From: Apostichopus japonicus | Taxonomy: Eukaryota > Echinodermata > Holothuroidea > Aspidochirotida > Stichopodidae | Direction of reading: 5' to 3' | DNA: 64,000 nt | Assembly (NCBI RefSeq): GCF_037975245.1 | Contig: NC_092567.1 | Coordinates: forward strand, 10,881,376-10,945,375 | In this document: positions 37,138 to 46,652 of the stretch, one piece after another | How positions within the stretch are numbered: the stretch's first letter is position 1 | How the letters are laid out: every line of letters starts with the position of its first letter | Notes under the pieces: model-generated | Database searches by the model: none | The model's input: the letters and a program-made list of their open reading frames with translations, nothing else | What the model was told of the DNA's origin: nothing | Program-made: the position numbers and the translations under genes

Positions 37138-38093
37138 TAATGAAAATTCTGTGTTGGTACTTTCTTTACGTTAGCCTCCATTTCATGGCTTAGGCGAATT
37201 TGGCAATATTGTGCAAAATGACCTCGATTTTGGCAGTAATGACATGTGATTGAAGGATTAAAATATGGTAACCTTCTCCTGTTATTATTCTGACCTGTCC
37301 TAGGACCACGAGAATCACGAGAACTATATCTTTGCCTCATATCTTTAGGATTGTCTTGCGATTCTGACCTACGTGACTGATCAAACTTGGTCTCTAATTC
37401 CTGAATTTTGGTACACAACTCGTGTATCTCAGAAGATGCAGAAATAGTAGGAGTCTGAACAGAAGACGCTTTGTCGTGCATTGCCATAAATAGTTCGGAA
37501 GAAGCTGGGGGTTGACTTTGTATTTGTAAGTCAAAATAGCACTGTACTTTCATGACCAAATCTGCAATTGTTGCTTTTGGTGATGCAGACATTAACACTG
37601 CTGAGCGGCATTGCAAAGGCAGGGTCGAGATCAATTTATCTCTAATTTGGTCCTCGCCATAACTTAATTGTGCTGCAGCTTTCGAAATTTTGGCCAAATG
37701 AGCTTGAGCTGTATCACCTGGCGTATAGCTTAATGCATGAAATGCCTGTGATTTAGCGTAGGAAGAAGTGCCTGGACTGAAACGAGCAAGGAATTGTGTG
37801 CGCAGATCATCAATAGTTGAAAATTTTTTGTTCTCAATCCAGAGTCTGGCTTGGCCTTTAAGTGTTCGCTTAAATATGCGACATATTTCATTAAATTCTT
37901 CCGCTACAGCCTCAGGGGTGGTTTGGGACGGCAATTTATGCACCTCTAAATAATCTTCAAATCCCAAATAATGAGCTTCGGCTAAATCTGCATCAATTAC
38001 ATCACCCTGAAATCGTGATGGCAAAAAATCAGTGGGCCTATGTTTCTGCATAACATTAACAGAGGTCGAAGTTTCCTGTTCACTGACGGACAT
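37137..38093 (-). CDS. Gypsy gag protein with CCHC zinc knuckle
   Basis: 318 residues, starting MSVSEQETS at 38093. The middle (about 20-180) has a retrotransposon Gag/capsid-like pattern, including LKGQARLWIENKKFSTIDDL and FLARFSPGTSSYAKSQAF. A serine/arginine-rich segment precedes the zinc knuckle CHYCQNRGHFAQYC (residues 284-297; C-x2-C-x4-H-x4-C), the nucleic-acid-binding motif of nucleocapsid. The frame is intact, and the start is the first Met after the leader. Gag would form the particle that packages element RNA. The stop at 37137 abuts the pol frame in -1 phase. Confidence 0.93.
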   Translation of the reverse strand: MSVSEQETSTSVNVMQKHRPTDFLPSRFQGDVIDADLAEAHYLGFEDYLEVHKLPSQTTPEAVAEEFNEICRIFKRTLKGQARLWIENKKFSTIDDLRTQFLARFSPGTSSYAKSQAFHALSYTPGDTAQAHLAKISKAAAQLSYGEDQIRDKLISTLPLQCRSAVLMSASPKATIADLVMKVQCYFDLQIQSQPPASSELFMAMHDKASSVQTPTISASSEIHELCTKIQELETKFDQSRRSESQDNPKDMRQRYSSRDSRGPRTGQNNNRRRLPYFNPSITCHYCQNRGHFAQYCQIRLSHEMEANVKKVPTQNFH

Positions 38094-38642
38094 TATGCCG
38101 CATACAATTAGGCTAGTTATGAGTATACAACATGAGCCTAGACTTAATTGAACACACTATCGACCGTTATTAAATACAAATAACAAATATGCAATACATG
38201 GACACGATTAAAATAACTTATCGTTACACTCTGATCTCAAATAGGGGTTGGGATACAAATTGGCATGATTTCACTCACCCTTAAGTTTAACTAAGAACTG
38301 GTAGTGGTACTGCAAACGATGATTGAAGTCCCTCGGTTATCAGTAGTAGTAGTAGTACAGTAGCGGCAGGTAGTAGCAGTAGCCGGTGGGCCTACATCTC
38401 GTAAGAACTTCAGATTCGTTCGCCGTTAACATCGGGTAGAGTCTAGGCTTAGATCGCGAAAATGTTCAGTTCTGATAATTTGAGCTGTAGTATGACTAAC
38501 TACTAGTTGCGCGAATGTTCAAACGCGAACTGCATGCTGGGTTGATTAACGTTAGTGTACGATCAACGTTAGTGTGGTTCCTGCATCCGGTGTACAGACT
38601 TAGGCTAGTATAGGCTGACTTCCCTCGTAGGGTGTGTATGTT
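38094..38642 (-). other. Gypsy leader, gag-proximal half
   Basis: The 5' untranslated leader next to gag. It includes a short AGT trinucleotide run (38343-38360) and ends at TT (38641-38642), the left duplicate of the element B insertion. The other half of the leader is 45768-45905. Confidence 0.7.
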
Positions 38643-39300
38643 CCCATACAAAAAAGTCCTGCAGGAATCCTGCAGGAATCTTGCAGGAATCCTATAGGAT
38701 TCCTGCATATGGAACAGGATTCCTTCCAAATGGAGATTGAACTATAAACCACTTAGTGTTAGAAACTTGATTTTTTCATTGTAGTGCAGGATTCTTTTAC
38801 AAAAATACATGATTCTTGAATTCACTATAAAAACTCTTCATTAACAAACATGAATCCTTCAAATGCAAGCAGGAATCCTTCAGCCACAGTCTGGAATCCT
38901 TCATACACATGCTGGATTCTTTCATTTACGTACAAGAATCCTTCATATGCATGCAGGATTCCATGATGCTTGTACAGGAATCCTTCATAAGCATGCAGGA
39001 TTCCTTTATTTACGTATACGAGTCCTTCATATGCATGCAGGATTCTTTAATACACATACAAGAATCCTTCGTAAACATGCAGGAATCCTTCATTAACCTA
39101 CAAGAATCCTTCACTCAGTCTATACACATGCAGAAATCCTTCATACACATGTAGGAATCCTTTATACAAAATAATTAGGGTTGCATACAAAAATCCTTCA
39201 CATATGCACACAGGACTCCTTCATATACATGCAGGAATCCTTCATACTGTATGCATGCAAGAATCCTTCATTCGCGTTGTACATGTATGAGTTTTAAAAT
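38643..39300. repeat. Element B left outer array
   Basis: First GCAGGAATCCT repeats, then about 25 irregular units built on GGAATCCTTCATACACATGC. The corresponding right outer block (45641-45767) is far shorter, so the two ends are asymmetric. Confidence 0.9.
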
Positions 39301-39419
39301 ATTTAGAGAAATTTATCTCTCTATTATTTTCTCTCCCTCTATTAATTAATAGAGGCACTCCATTACGTTGTTTACTAGAAATATGCGAGAATGTATTTAC
39401 ATTGTACTCATGATTTTTA

Positions 39420-40920
39420 AAAGACTCTGCAAGATATTTTACAGGATTTTACAGGATTCTGGAGTAAATATACATGGATGTTAACAGGATTGTGCAGGAT
39501 TGTTTTTAAAGTTTATGCAAGATAATTTACAGGATCGTACATGACTTTTAAAAGACTACAAGATAATTTACAGGATTGTACATGATTACTAAAATGTTAT
39601 GCAAGATAATATACAGAACTTTTAAAAGACAATGCAAGACAATTTACAGGATTGTAAAATTTTACAAATTACAAGATTTAACAGCAGTTTTGAAAGACTA
39701 TTTACAGGATTGCATTGGAATTTTAATATATTTTCATAAGAAATTACAGGATTGTGCATGACTTTTAAAGGACTATGCAAGACAATTTACAGGATTGTGC
39801 AGGATTATTAAAAGATTATGCAAGATAATATACAGGATTGTACAGGACTTTTAAAAGATTATGCAAGAAAATTTACAGGATTGTACAGGACTTTTGAAAG
39901 ACTATGCAAGATAATATACAGGATGGAACCGGACTTTTCAAAGACTGTGCAAGAAATTATACAGGATTTTAAAAGATTGTGCAAGATAATTTACAGGATT
40001 GTACAGGACTTTTAAAAGACTATGCAAGATAATATACAGGATGGAACCGGACTTTTCAAAGACTGTGCAAGAAATTATACAGGATTTTGAAAGATTATGC
40101 AAGATAATTTTCAGGATTGTACAGGACTTTTAAAAGACTATGCAAGATAATATACAGGATTGTAAAGAATTTTTGAAAGACTATGCAAGATAATATACAG
40201 GAATGTACAGGACTTTTGAAAGACTATGCAAGATAATTACAGGATCATAAAGGATTTTAAAAAATTATGCAAGAAAATTTACAGGATTTTTGAAAGACTA
40301 TGCAAGATAATATACAGGATGGAACCGGATTTTTCAAAGACTATGCAAGAAATTATACAGGATTTTAAAAGATTATGCAAGATAATTTACAGGATTGTAC
40401 AGGACTATTAAAAGACTATGCAAGAAATTATACAGGATTTTAAAAGATTATGCAAGATAATTTACAGGATTGTACAGGACTATTAAAAGACTATGCAAGA
40501 TAATATACAGGGTTGTACAGAATTTTTGAAAGACTATGCAAGATAATTTACAGGATTATACAGGACTTTTGAAAGACTATGCAAGATAATATACAGGATT
40601 GTACAGGACTTTTGAAAGACTATGCAAGATAATATACAGGAATGTACAGGACTTTAGAAAGACTATGCAAGATAATTACAGGATCATAAAGGATTTTAAA
40701 AAATTATGCAAGAAAATTTACAGGATTTTCGAAAGACTCTGCAAGATAATATACAGGATGGAACCGGATTTTTCAAAGACTATGCAAGAAATTATACAGG
40801 ATTTTAAAAGATTATGCAAGATAATTTACAGGATTGTACAGGACTTTTAAAAGACAATGCAAGATAATTACAGGATTGTTTAGGGCTTTTAGAAGGTTAT
40901 GCATGACAAATTAAAGGATT
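39420..40920. repeat. Element B left inner array, about 43-44 bp units
   Basis: Repeated TGCAAGATAATATACAGGAT followed by TGTACAGGACTTTTGAAAGA and CTA, with higher-order blocks (for example the ATACAGGATGGAACCGG variant at 39917, 40035, 40315 and 40753). The frames that read through it come from the repeat and are not a protein family. Confidence 0.93.
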
Positions 40921-41462
40921 GTTCATAATTTATGAGAGAGAAGTTCTTCCAGTTTATAATTTAATACGCAGCATACACCTGCATTATTTTGATGTGATTG
41001 AGATGAGCTCGCATCTATATTTAGATCAGTGATTCATAGTCACTGAAAGTAAAACGTATATTGCCAAGTCAAGATCAAGATTAATATAATTAATGTATAA
41101 TTTATATTGTGATTCAACTTTTCCCAATTTATCGTTATTTTAAATTTTTGATATAAATTAATTATATTTATAATTTTCAGTGACACGAAACTCTCAAATT
41201 GGGAGGTCTAAGACAATTTTCCCCATTTTTGATAATCATATTGTGTACGAGGTTAAAGTTGACCTTTGACTCCAACACCATATTCAATTCGAAACCGCGA
41301 AGCAACGCGTAGGCAGCTGTTAAACTTCTGCACAGCGTTAGCATTGCCTGGCATAGTTTTACACGATCACTCTGATACAAATAAATTGATTTACAAAAAA
41401 AAATTTGTGGAAATTTCTAAGCAACTTTCAACTGTTACTCACCCAAGAAGGTCTACAGAAGA

Positions 41463-44326
41463 ATGGAATTATTAACCGCCTACCTGTTATTCCTTAAACT
41501 TGGAGGTAAAACTAATGTTAATTGTTAGGCCACTAGTACTATTATGGTTAGTGTAACCGTCGTTAGGCTGGCGTTTTGCAATACACAAGTGCAATGACAG
41601 TGAGTAGCTTAGGCTTCTACTGTGGCATTCTTAACACCAAACTGCATTAAAAACATCAGTTAACATTGTGTTATGTGTGTTTTGGGCTAGATTGAACACA
41701 GTGGCACATCATCTTCTATGTATTTCCAAACAAATGCTGGGACTAAGACTCAATACTTTATTAGAAGCCTACACTCATTTGGTAAAGATTTCCTGTAGTT
41801 TCCCATGTGAATCTAAATGGGTACAGGGTAGGGCCTGTAGGCTATGTAGGCCTAGTATGTGATTGAATAAAGCAAGGCTAAATCTTCAAACATACAGTAC
41901 TAGTACAGTAGGCTGAACAAATTATGTTGGCTAGTCACCGGTATTATATACTTTAGCACTACTAGTAAGACTAAATGAAAGGATCGAAAGACAAACTTAG
42001 TGTAACAAAGTACTGATTCTTCTCTAGCCTAGGTCTGAACAGGCTTGTTAATGTTAAGTGAGCAAGCAATGTAACAACTAAAAACGATTAGGCCTATAGT
42101 ATAAATAAGTTGGTTCAGTGCATTTGTGTTTCTAAAATTTTATATTTTTAGATCATAAAAACAAACAAAGATTTAGCCTGTTTTATTATCTCTGTAGTCT
42201 GGGCATTTGATTCTGGTTGCAATGATGAGGACACTCTGGTTCAAATGTTCAGCTTTATACAGTCTGCATCAAACTTTGGAATTGCTTTTTTGAGACTATT
42301 GTGGAAGCAAATCTCACAACCTTTTTGTGGTAACAACTTTATTTCATTTTCTTCAAATGATGAATACTTCTTCTTTGCTGTTTCCTTTTTCCAGGAAGAA
42401 TTGAAAAGCCAAATATCCAGGTCAAGGGTGAGGTTTCCTGTGATGTACTACACCAGTGTGGAGGCAACAACAGAAGTGGAGAAAAGTGTTATATATGGCT
42501 TAAAGACATTTTGTGTTAAGTTGATATATGTGTACCCTTTGCAGGACCAAAGAGTTTATCCGAGAGGCCAAAAGCAAAGGAACAAGTGCCATAGAGAAAA
42601 AAGATGGAAGAGTGAGTTTAACTATTGTACCCAACTGTGTAATGACAATAAAGATACTTTTCATTACCTGTTTTAAAAGAAGAACAGTCTGGTACATCAT
42701 TTACGTGCAAGCTTCATAAGTTAGGCGAATTTTTAACAGATTTGGGATGAGTATTTACATTATAAACATGATTATTAAGCTTTGAAAAATAACTTGGTGT
42801 TATACTGTGCAAAGCAAATAATTATTTGGATAAGCTGCTATTCCTGGCTTATAATTTGAGGGATCTAGAATTAAATGTTTACCTCCCAATATGTTATAAA
42901 ATTTTAATATATGTTTATGATAATGTGAGTTATCATGTGCTATATCTGTATCTATGCTTACACGTACAGTATATCATATTTTCTGTTCACAGGTTAATAT
43001 TGGTGCAGATTTTTGGCTTCCTGAAGACAAGTGGGAGGCCATTTGTAGTTAAGAGAAACTACTGTTCGTGAAACTTTACTGGTGTCAATTTGGGGTACCA
43101 ACACTTTAAAATGAAAGTCGTGAGGAACTCTTTCTCAAGATTCAACAGTGACAGAGATGCAAAACCGCTGTTGTCTCCGGTGAAGGTTAATGCTGTGAAA
43201 GGTTAGTCATTATGAAAAGCTTTAAAACGAGTAACATTTATATTACAAGCTCATGACTTAGTACACAAGTGTAAAAAATAATTTACTGGATAAGCTGTTT
43301 TCCAGGAGTAAATCATTTTGTAACACTGACAGAAATATTTATCAGTAGGATTATGCATTCCAGTAGCTACCATGGTGCTGTAGTTTTTCCAACCAAAAGA
43401 TTGAGCGAACCCAAATTCTAAACCAAAACAAAAATTGTCCGTCTAATGTTTAGAAACAAAAGCTAGCTTGCCCTTTGCGAAGGGCAACAGATCAAATGCA
43501 TGCAAAACTGAAAAGACATTTTTTGTGTTGGTATATAATATATATATGAAGTTGCTAAAATCTCTGCTAATTATAGAACCATATTTTGGTGGTAGAAGTT
43601 CTTTACCATTATGTTATTTAAGCTACCTAGGTATTGCATTACTTTCTGATTATAATGGAATACATAACCTCACTTGAAATTTCAAGTTTGTACAATTATG
43701 TTTATTGCTGTTGGTAAGCATACTACCTATATGTTGTTATAAGTTCATGGTCAGTAGAGGTCTAATTCTAAAATGCTTGTCAATGCTATAACTCCAAAAA
43801 AGAAAGTTGCTTTAAGTCATGGTGTATATTTTGCCCTTGGAGGGTTTCAGAACTTTGTGATTGTCATAATTCAAGAATCTATTGTTGCTTCAACTTCAAA
43901 GTTCATCTTTCAATTAGGTGAGAAGGTTTTTCCTTTGGATTTGAGACAAAAGAATGTACTTGGTTGAACTGATTGCTAGTCCATACAGGTTGGATACCAA
44001 CAGAGATAAATATTGGGAGACATTCTAAACCCCAGGAAAGTTTGAACTTAACTTTCCATGAAAGCACTCATCTAGCAATGCAAGAGAGTTTTAGGATCAC
44101 ACTATTACTGTAAATCATGATAAGTCAATTCTTAAGTGTTCATTCACTTTGTTTCTTGCAGCACAGAACGTTTGAAAGAAAGCTGCAATTTACTGAGGGA
44201 GCTGCAAGATTCAGCATATACATATCCGAGAAACTGACATCGATCATAAAACAAAGAAGGCCTTTAAACATTAGTAGCATATTATTTGTTTTCAATGGTT
44301 ATTGCTTACCATTAAACAGTCTTTAG
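41463..44326 (+). pseudogene. BEN-domain gene remnant in element B
   Basis: Exons inferred as in element A. A possible first coding exon is 41463-41505 (MELLTAYLLFLKLG, then GTAAAA). An exon at 42545-42611 lies between CTTTGCAG and GTGAGT, encodes EFIREAKSKGTSAIEKKDGR and ends in phase 0. An exon at 42993-43201 (after CTGTTCACAG) encodes VNIGADFWLPEDKWEAIC, then TAA at 43050-43052, then, one frame away, TLLVSIWGTNTLKMKVV and DAKPLLSPVKVNAVK. The last exon from 44162 encodes RTFERKLQFTEGAARFS and IYISEKLTSII, and runs to a stop near 44326. BEN-domain motifs occur in order. The TAA sits at exactly the same codon as in element A. An upstream open exon near 42395-42530 (EELKSQISRSRVRFPVMYYT) is shared with A but unrecognised. 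Confidence 0.7.
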
Positions 44327-44354
44327 TTTTATTCAAACTGACAGCATATTGCTG

Positions 44355-44514
44355 TCACTTAACTTGTTAACTTGTACCGTCCAGTCGTGTCTGACCCCCG
44401 ATGACCATGGCTTTCATCCTCCAATCCTTCCGGCTCCTGGTTGCCCCTCGCAGTCCATCCAGAGTCAGCCCAGTTGCCTGCTTGACACCATCCATCCAAA
44501 GTGGCTTTCACTTA
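44355..44514. mobile_element. Short insertion present only in element B
   Basis: Relative to element A, B has about 146 extra bases (44362-44507) flanked by TCACTTA at 44355-44361 and 44508-44514. The insert is GC-richer than its surroundings and includes CCAGTCGTGTCTGACC and GACCATGGC. The direct repeats suggest a retroposon or small transposon fragment; its family is not identified. Confidence 0.55.
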
Positions 44515-44868
44515 CAAGTTAACTTTTCAGAGGAATTTTTCCAGACAGTTCTTTTTTCAAAGTGGGATTAAACTTTAAACCCAAATTTTTTATTTTGTTT
44601 TTAACAGTTATTGTTTGACATTAAATGGTATTTAGTTTTATATTTAAATCCAGGAAATGGAAAGTATGTTGCTGTCACTTACAACTTAACTTTTCAAAGG
44701 AGATCTTCTGGACAGTTTTTTCTTAAAAGTGGCTTTAACCAACACTATTATAGACTGATGATGACTTTTACTTGGCAAAGTCATCTTTCCACTTTTGCCT
44801 TTTTTCCTTTAAAGAACTAACATTTCTAGTAATCAGTATGTACAAATGCCAATAAACAGTATTCAGAT

Positions 44869-45640
44869 CTGTAAATTACCTTGCATAATCTTTTTAATAG
44901 TCCTGTACAATCCTGTAAATTATCCTGCATAGTCTTTCAAAAGTCCTGTACAATCCTGTAAATTATCTTGCATAGTCTTTCAAAAGTCCTGTACAATCCT
45001 ATATATTATCTTGCATAGTCTTTCAAAAGTCCTGTACAATCCTGTATATTATCTTGCATAGTCTTTCAAAAGTCCTGTACAGTCCTGTATATTATCTTGC
45101 ATAGTCTTTCAAAAGTCCTGTACAATCCTGTAAATTTTCTTGCATAGTCTTTCAAAAGTCCTGTACTATCCTGTATATTATCCTGCATAGTCTTTCAAAA
45201 GTCCTGTACAATCCTGTATATTATCTTGCATAGTCTTTCAAAAGTCCTGTACAATCCTGTAAATTTTCTTGCATAGTCTTTCAAAAGTCCTGTACTATCC
45301 TGTATATTATCCTGCATAGTCTTTCAAAAGTCCTGTACAATCCTGTAAATTTTCTTGCATAGTCTTTCAAAAGTCCTGTACAATCCTGTATATTATCTTG
45401 CATAGTCTTTCAAAAGTCCTGTACAATCCTGTATATTATCTTGCATAGTCTTTCAAAAGTCCTGTACAATCCTGTATATTTTCTTGCATAGTCTTTCAAA
45501 AGTCCTGTGCAATCCTGTAAATTATCTTGCATAGTCTTTCAAAAGTCCTGTACAATCCTGTATATTATCTTGCATAAGTCTTTCAAAAGTCCTGTACAAT
45601 CCTGTAAATTATCCTGCATAGTCCTTTAAAATCCTGCAAA
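44869..45640. repeat. Element B right inner array, 43-bp period
   Basis: About 17 units of TTGCATAGTCTTTCAAAAGT followed by CCTGTACAATCCTGTATATT and ATC. Unit starts at 44968, 45011 and 45054 give an exact 43-bp period. The units are the reverse complement of the left inner array. Confidence 0.95.
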
Positions 45641-45767
45641 ATTTCTTGTAGGAATCCTACATAAATCCTGCAGGATGTGGCCAAATCCTGGCATAATTCC
45701 TGCATAAAATCCCGCAGGATCCTGCTGGATTTTATGCAGGATTTTGTGCAGGACTTTTTTGTATGGG
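45641..45767. repeat. Element B right outer block
   Basis: Short AATCCTGCAGGAT-type repeats leading to the terminal 20-bp inverted repeat at 45748-45767. Confidence 0.85.
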
Positions 45768-45905
45768 TTAGGCAAGGTCGTGAACATACGTTGTGTTCCT
45801 CGTTAGGTCTTCGGGCCAAAAAAAAATCCTTCTGTTCGTTATTGATCGTAACGAACGAAAGTTGTGAAAGTTCCGTTACCGTTTTGTTCCTGAAGAAAGC
45901 AACCG
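45768..45905 (-). other. Gypsy leader, LTR-proximal half
   Basis: Untranslated leader between the primer-binding site and element B; TT at 45768-45769 is the right duplicate of the insertion. No coding region. Confidence 0.7.
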
Positions 45906-45915
45906 ATCTCCACCA
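45906..45915 (-). promoter_or_regulatory. Primer-binding site, tRNA-Ala-like
   Basis: The minus strand reads TGGTGGAGAT immediately after the CA that ends the 5' LTR. It is complementary to ATCTCCACCA, the 3' end typical of animal tRNA-Ala. The match ends after about 10 bases, so the tRNA assignment is tentative. Confidence 0.65.
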
Positions 45916-46648
45916 TGTAATATTGTGTCGAGCCCGCTTCCTCCGATAGTAAAACTATATCGGGACTCGCGATAGAAAGGTACTGGGATATCTTGATGCC
46001 GTATTTACGCTTCTTCAGGAGATGTCTCGAACGGAAGAAAACAATGACTTCACACAAAAAACAATTTGACGAGATAGGATTTGATTTGATGATTCGGTAT
46101 AATTTCTTCTCTGTCGATTCTCTTTACAAATAAAACTAAATTACAATGATTTGACTTGACTTGACTCCGTCAATTAAACAATTAGGAGTGATGAACTTTC
46201 GGCGGAGTGATAAATTTGCTGACCAAGTGATAACCTTTGCTGACGGAGTCCTCAAATTTTCGGCCTCCTTTTACTTTTAAACCTTAGTTCCATAAAATCT
46301 CACTGCGCACAATCAGTAGGCAGTCAATGACCTGACCATCCTGTATTAACTTAACGATATAAAAATAAGTGCGCTGGCACTGATCTGCCCTGATTGGTTG
46401 GGAGTTTGGAAGTCCATCCCCTTTCTTATGGAACTTCCATACCACGTGAGAGAACCTTCTCGAATGTTCCACAGACATAATGGAATCTATTTTGGGAAAA
46501 GGCCCTGTACCAAGATTCAATAAGATAGTTAAAAACTTCTCGTGGGAAAACTGAATCCATGACCTAGATAAATACATAAGAGGCCTGTAAGGTGTCTCGA
46601 TGGAGTGTTTCGGTAACATCAAAGAGATGGTATCACTATTTCATAACA
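45916..46648 (-). repeat. 5' LTR of the gypsy element (733 bp)
   Basis: Near-identical partner of 23826-24559; on the minus strand it begins TGTTATG at 46648 and ends ATTACA at 45916. It would carry the element promoter; no TATA box in minus orientation was confidently identified. Confidence 0.95.
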
Positions 46649-46652
46649 CTAT

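Larger units (their letters stand above)
38643..45767. mobile_element. Foldback-type element B (7125 bp) with BEN-gene core
   Basis: The left end CCCATACAAAAAAGTCCTGC and the right end GCAGGACTTTTTTGTATGGG form a perfect 20-bp terminal inverted repeat. The flanks are TT (38641-38642) and TT (45768-45769), read as a 2-bp target duplication. Long tandem arrays in inverted orientation follow at both ends. The core 40920-44868 is homologous to element A's core, but the arrays are not the same sequence as A's. The insertion separates the primer-binding site from gag. No transposase was recognised. Confidence 0.87.
23822..46652 (-). mobile_element. Ty3/gypsy LTR retrotransposon interrupted by two foldback elements
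   Basis: The element occupies 23826-46648 on the minus strand, flanked by CTAT at 23822-23825 and 46649-46652. Reading on the minus strand: 5' LTR, primer site, leader, gag, pol (protease, RT, RNase H, integrase), polypurine tract, 3' LTR. The integrase-last domain order is the Ty3/gypsy arrangement. Subtracting element A (6418 bp), element B (7125 bp) and their 2-bp duplications leaves about 9.3 kb. The LTRs differ at three places, two substitutions and one A/AA indel (by eye), so integration is recent. The element itself is inactive: two large insertions and at least two single-base frame breaks in pol. No envelope-like ORF was seen between pol and the 3' LTR. Confidence 0.95.

Noticed and set aside
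39576-40850. Several open frames reading IYRTFERLCKIIYR-like repeats
   Set aside because: They read through the 43-44-bp tandem array of element B. Frames shift from unit to unit and no protein family is indicated.
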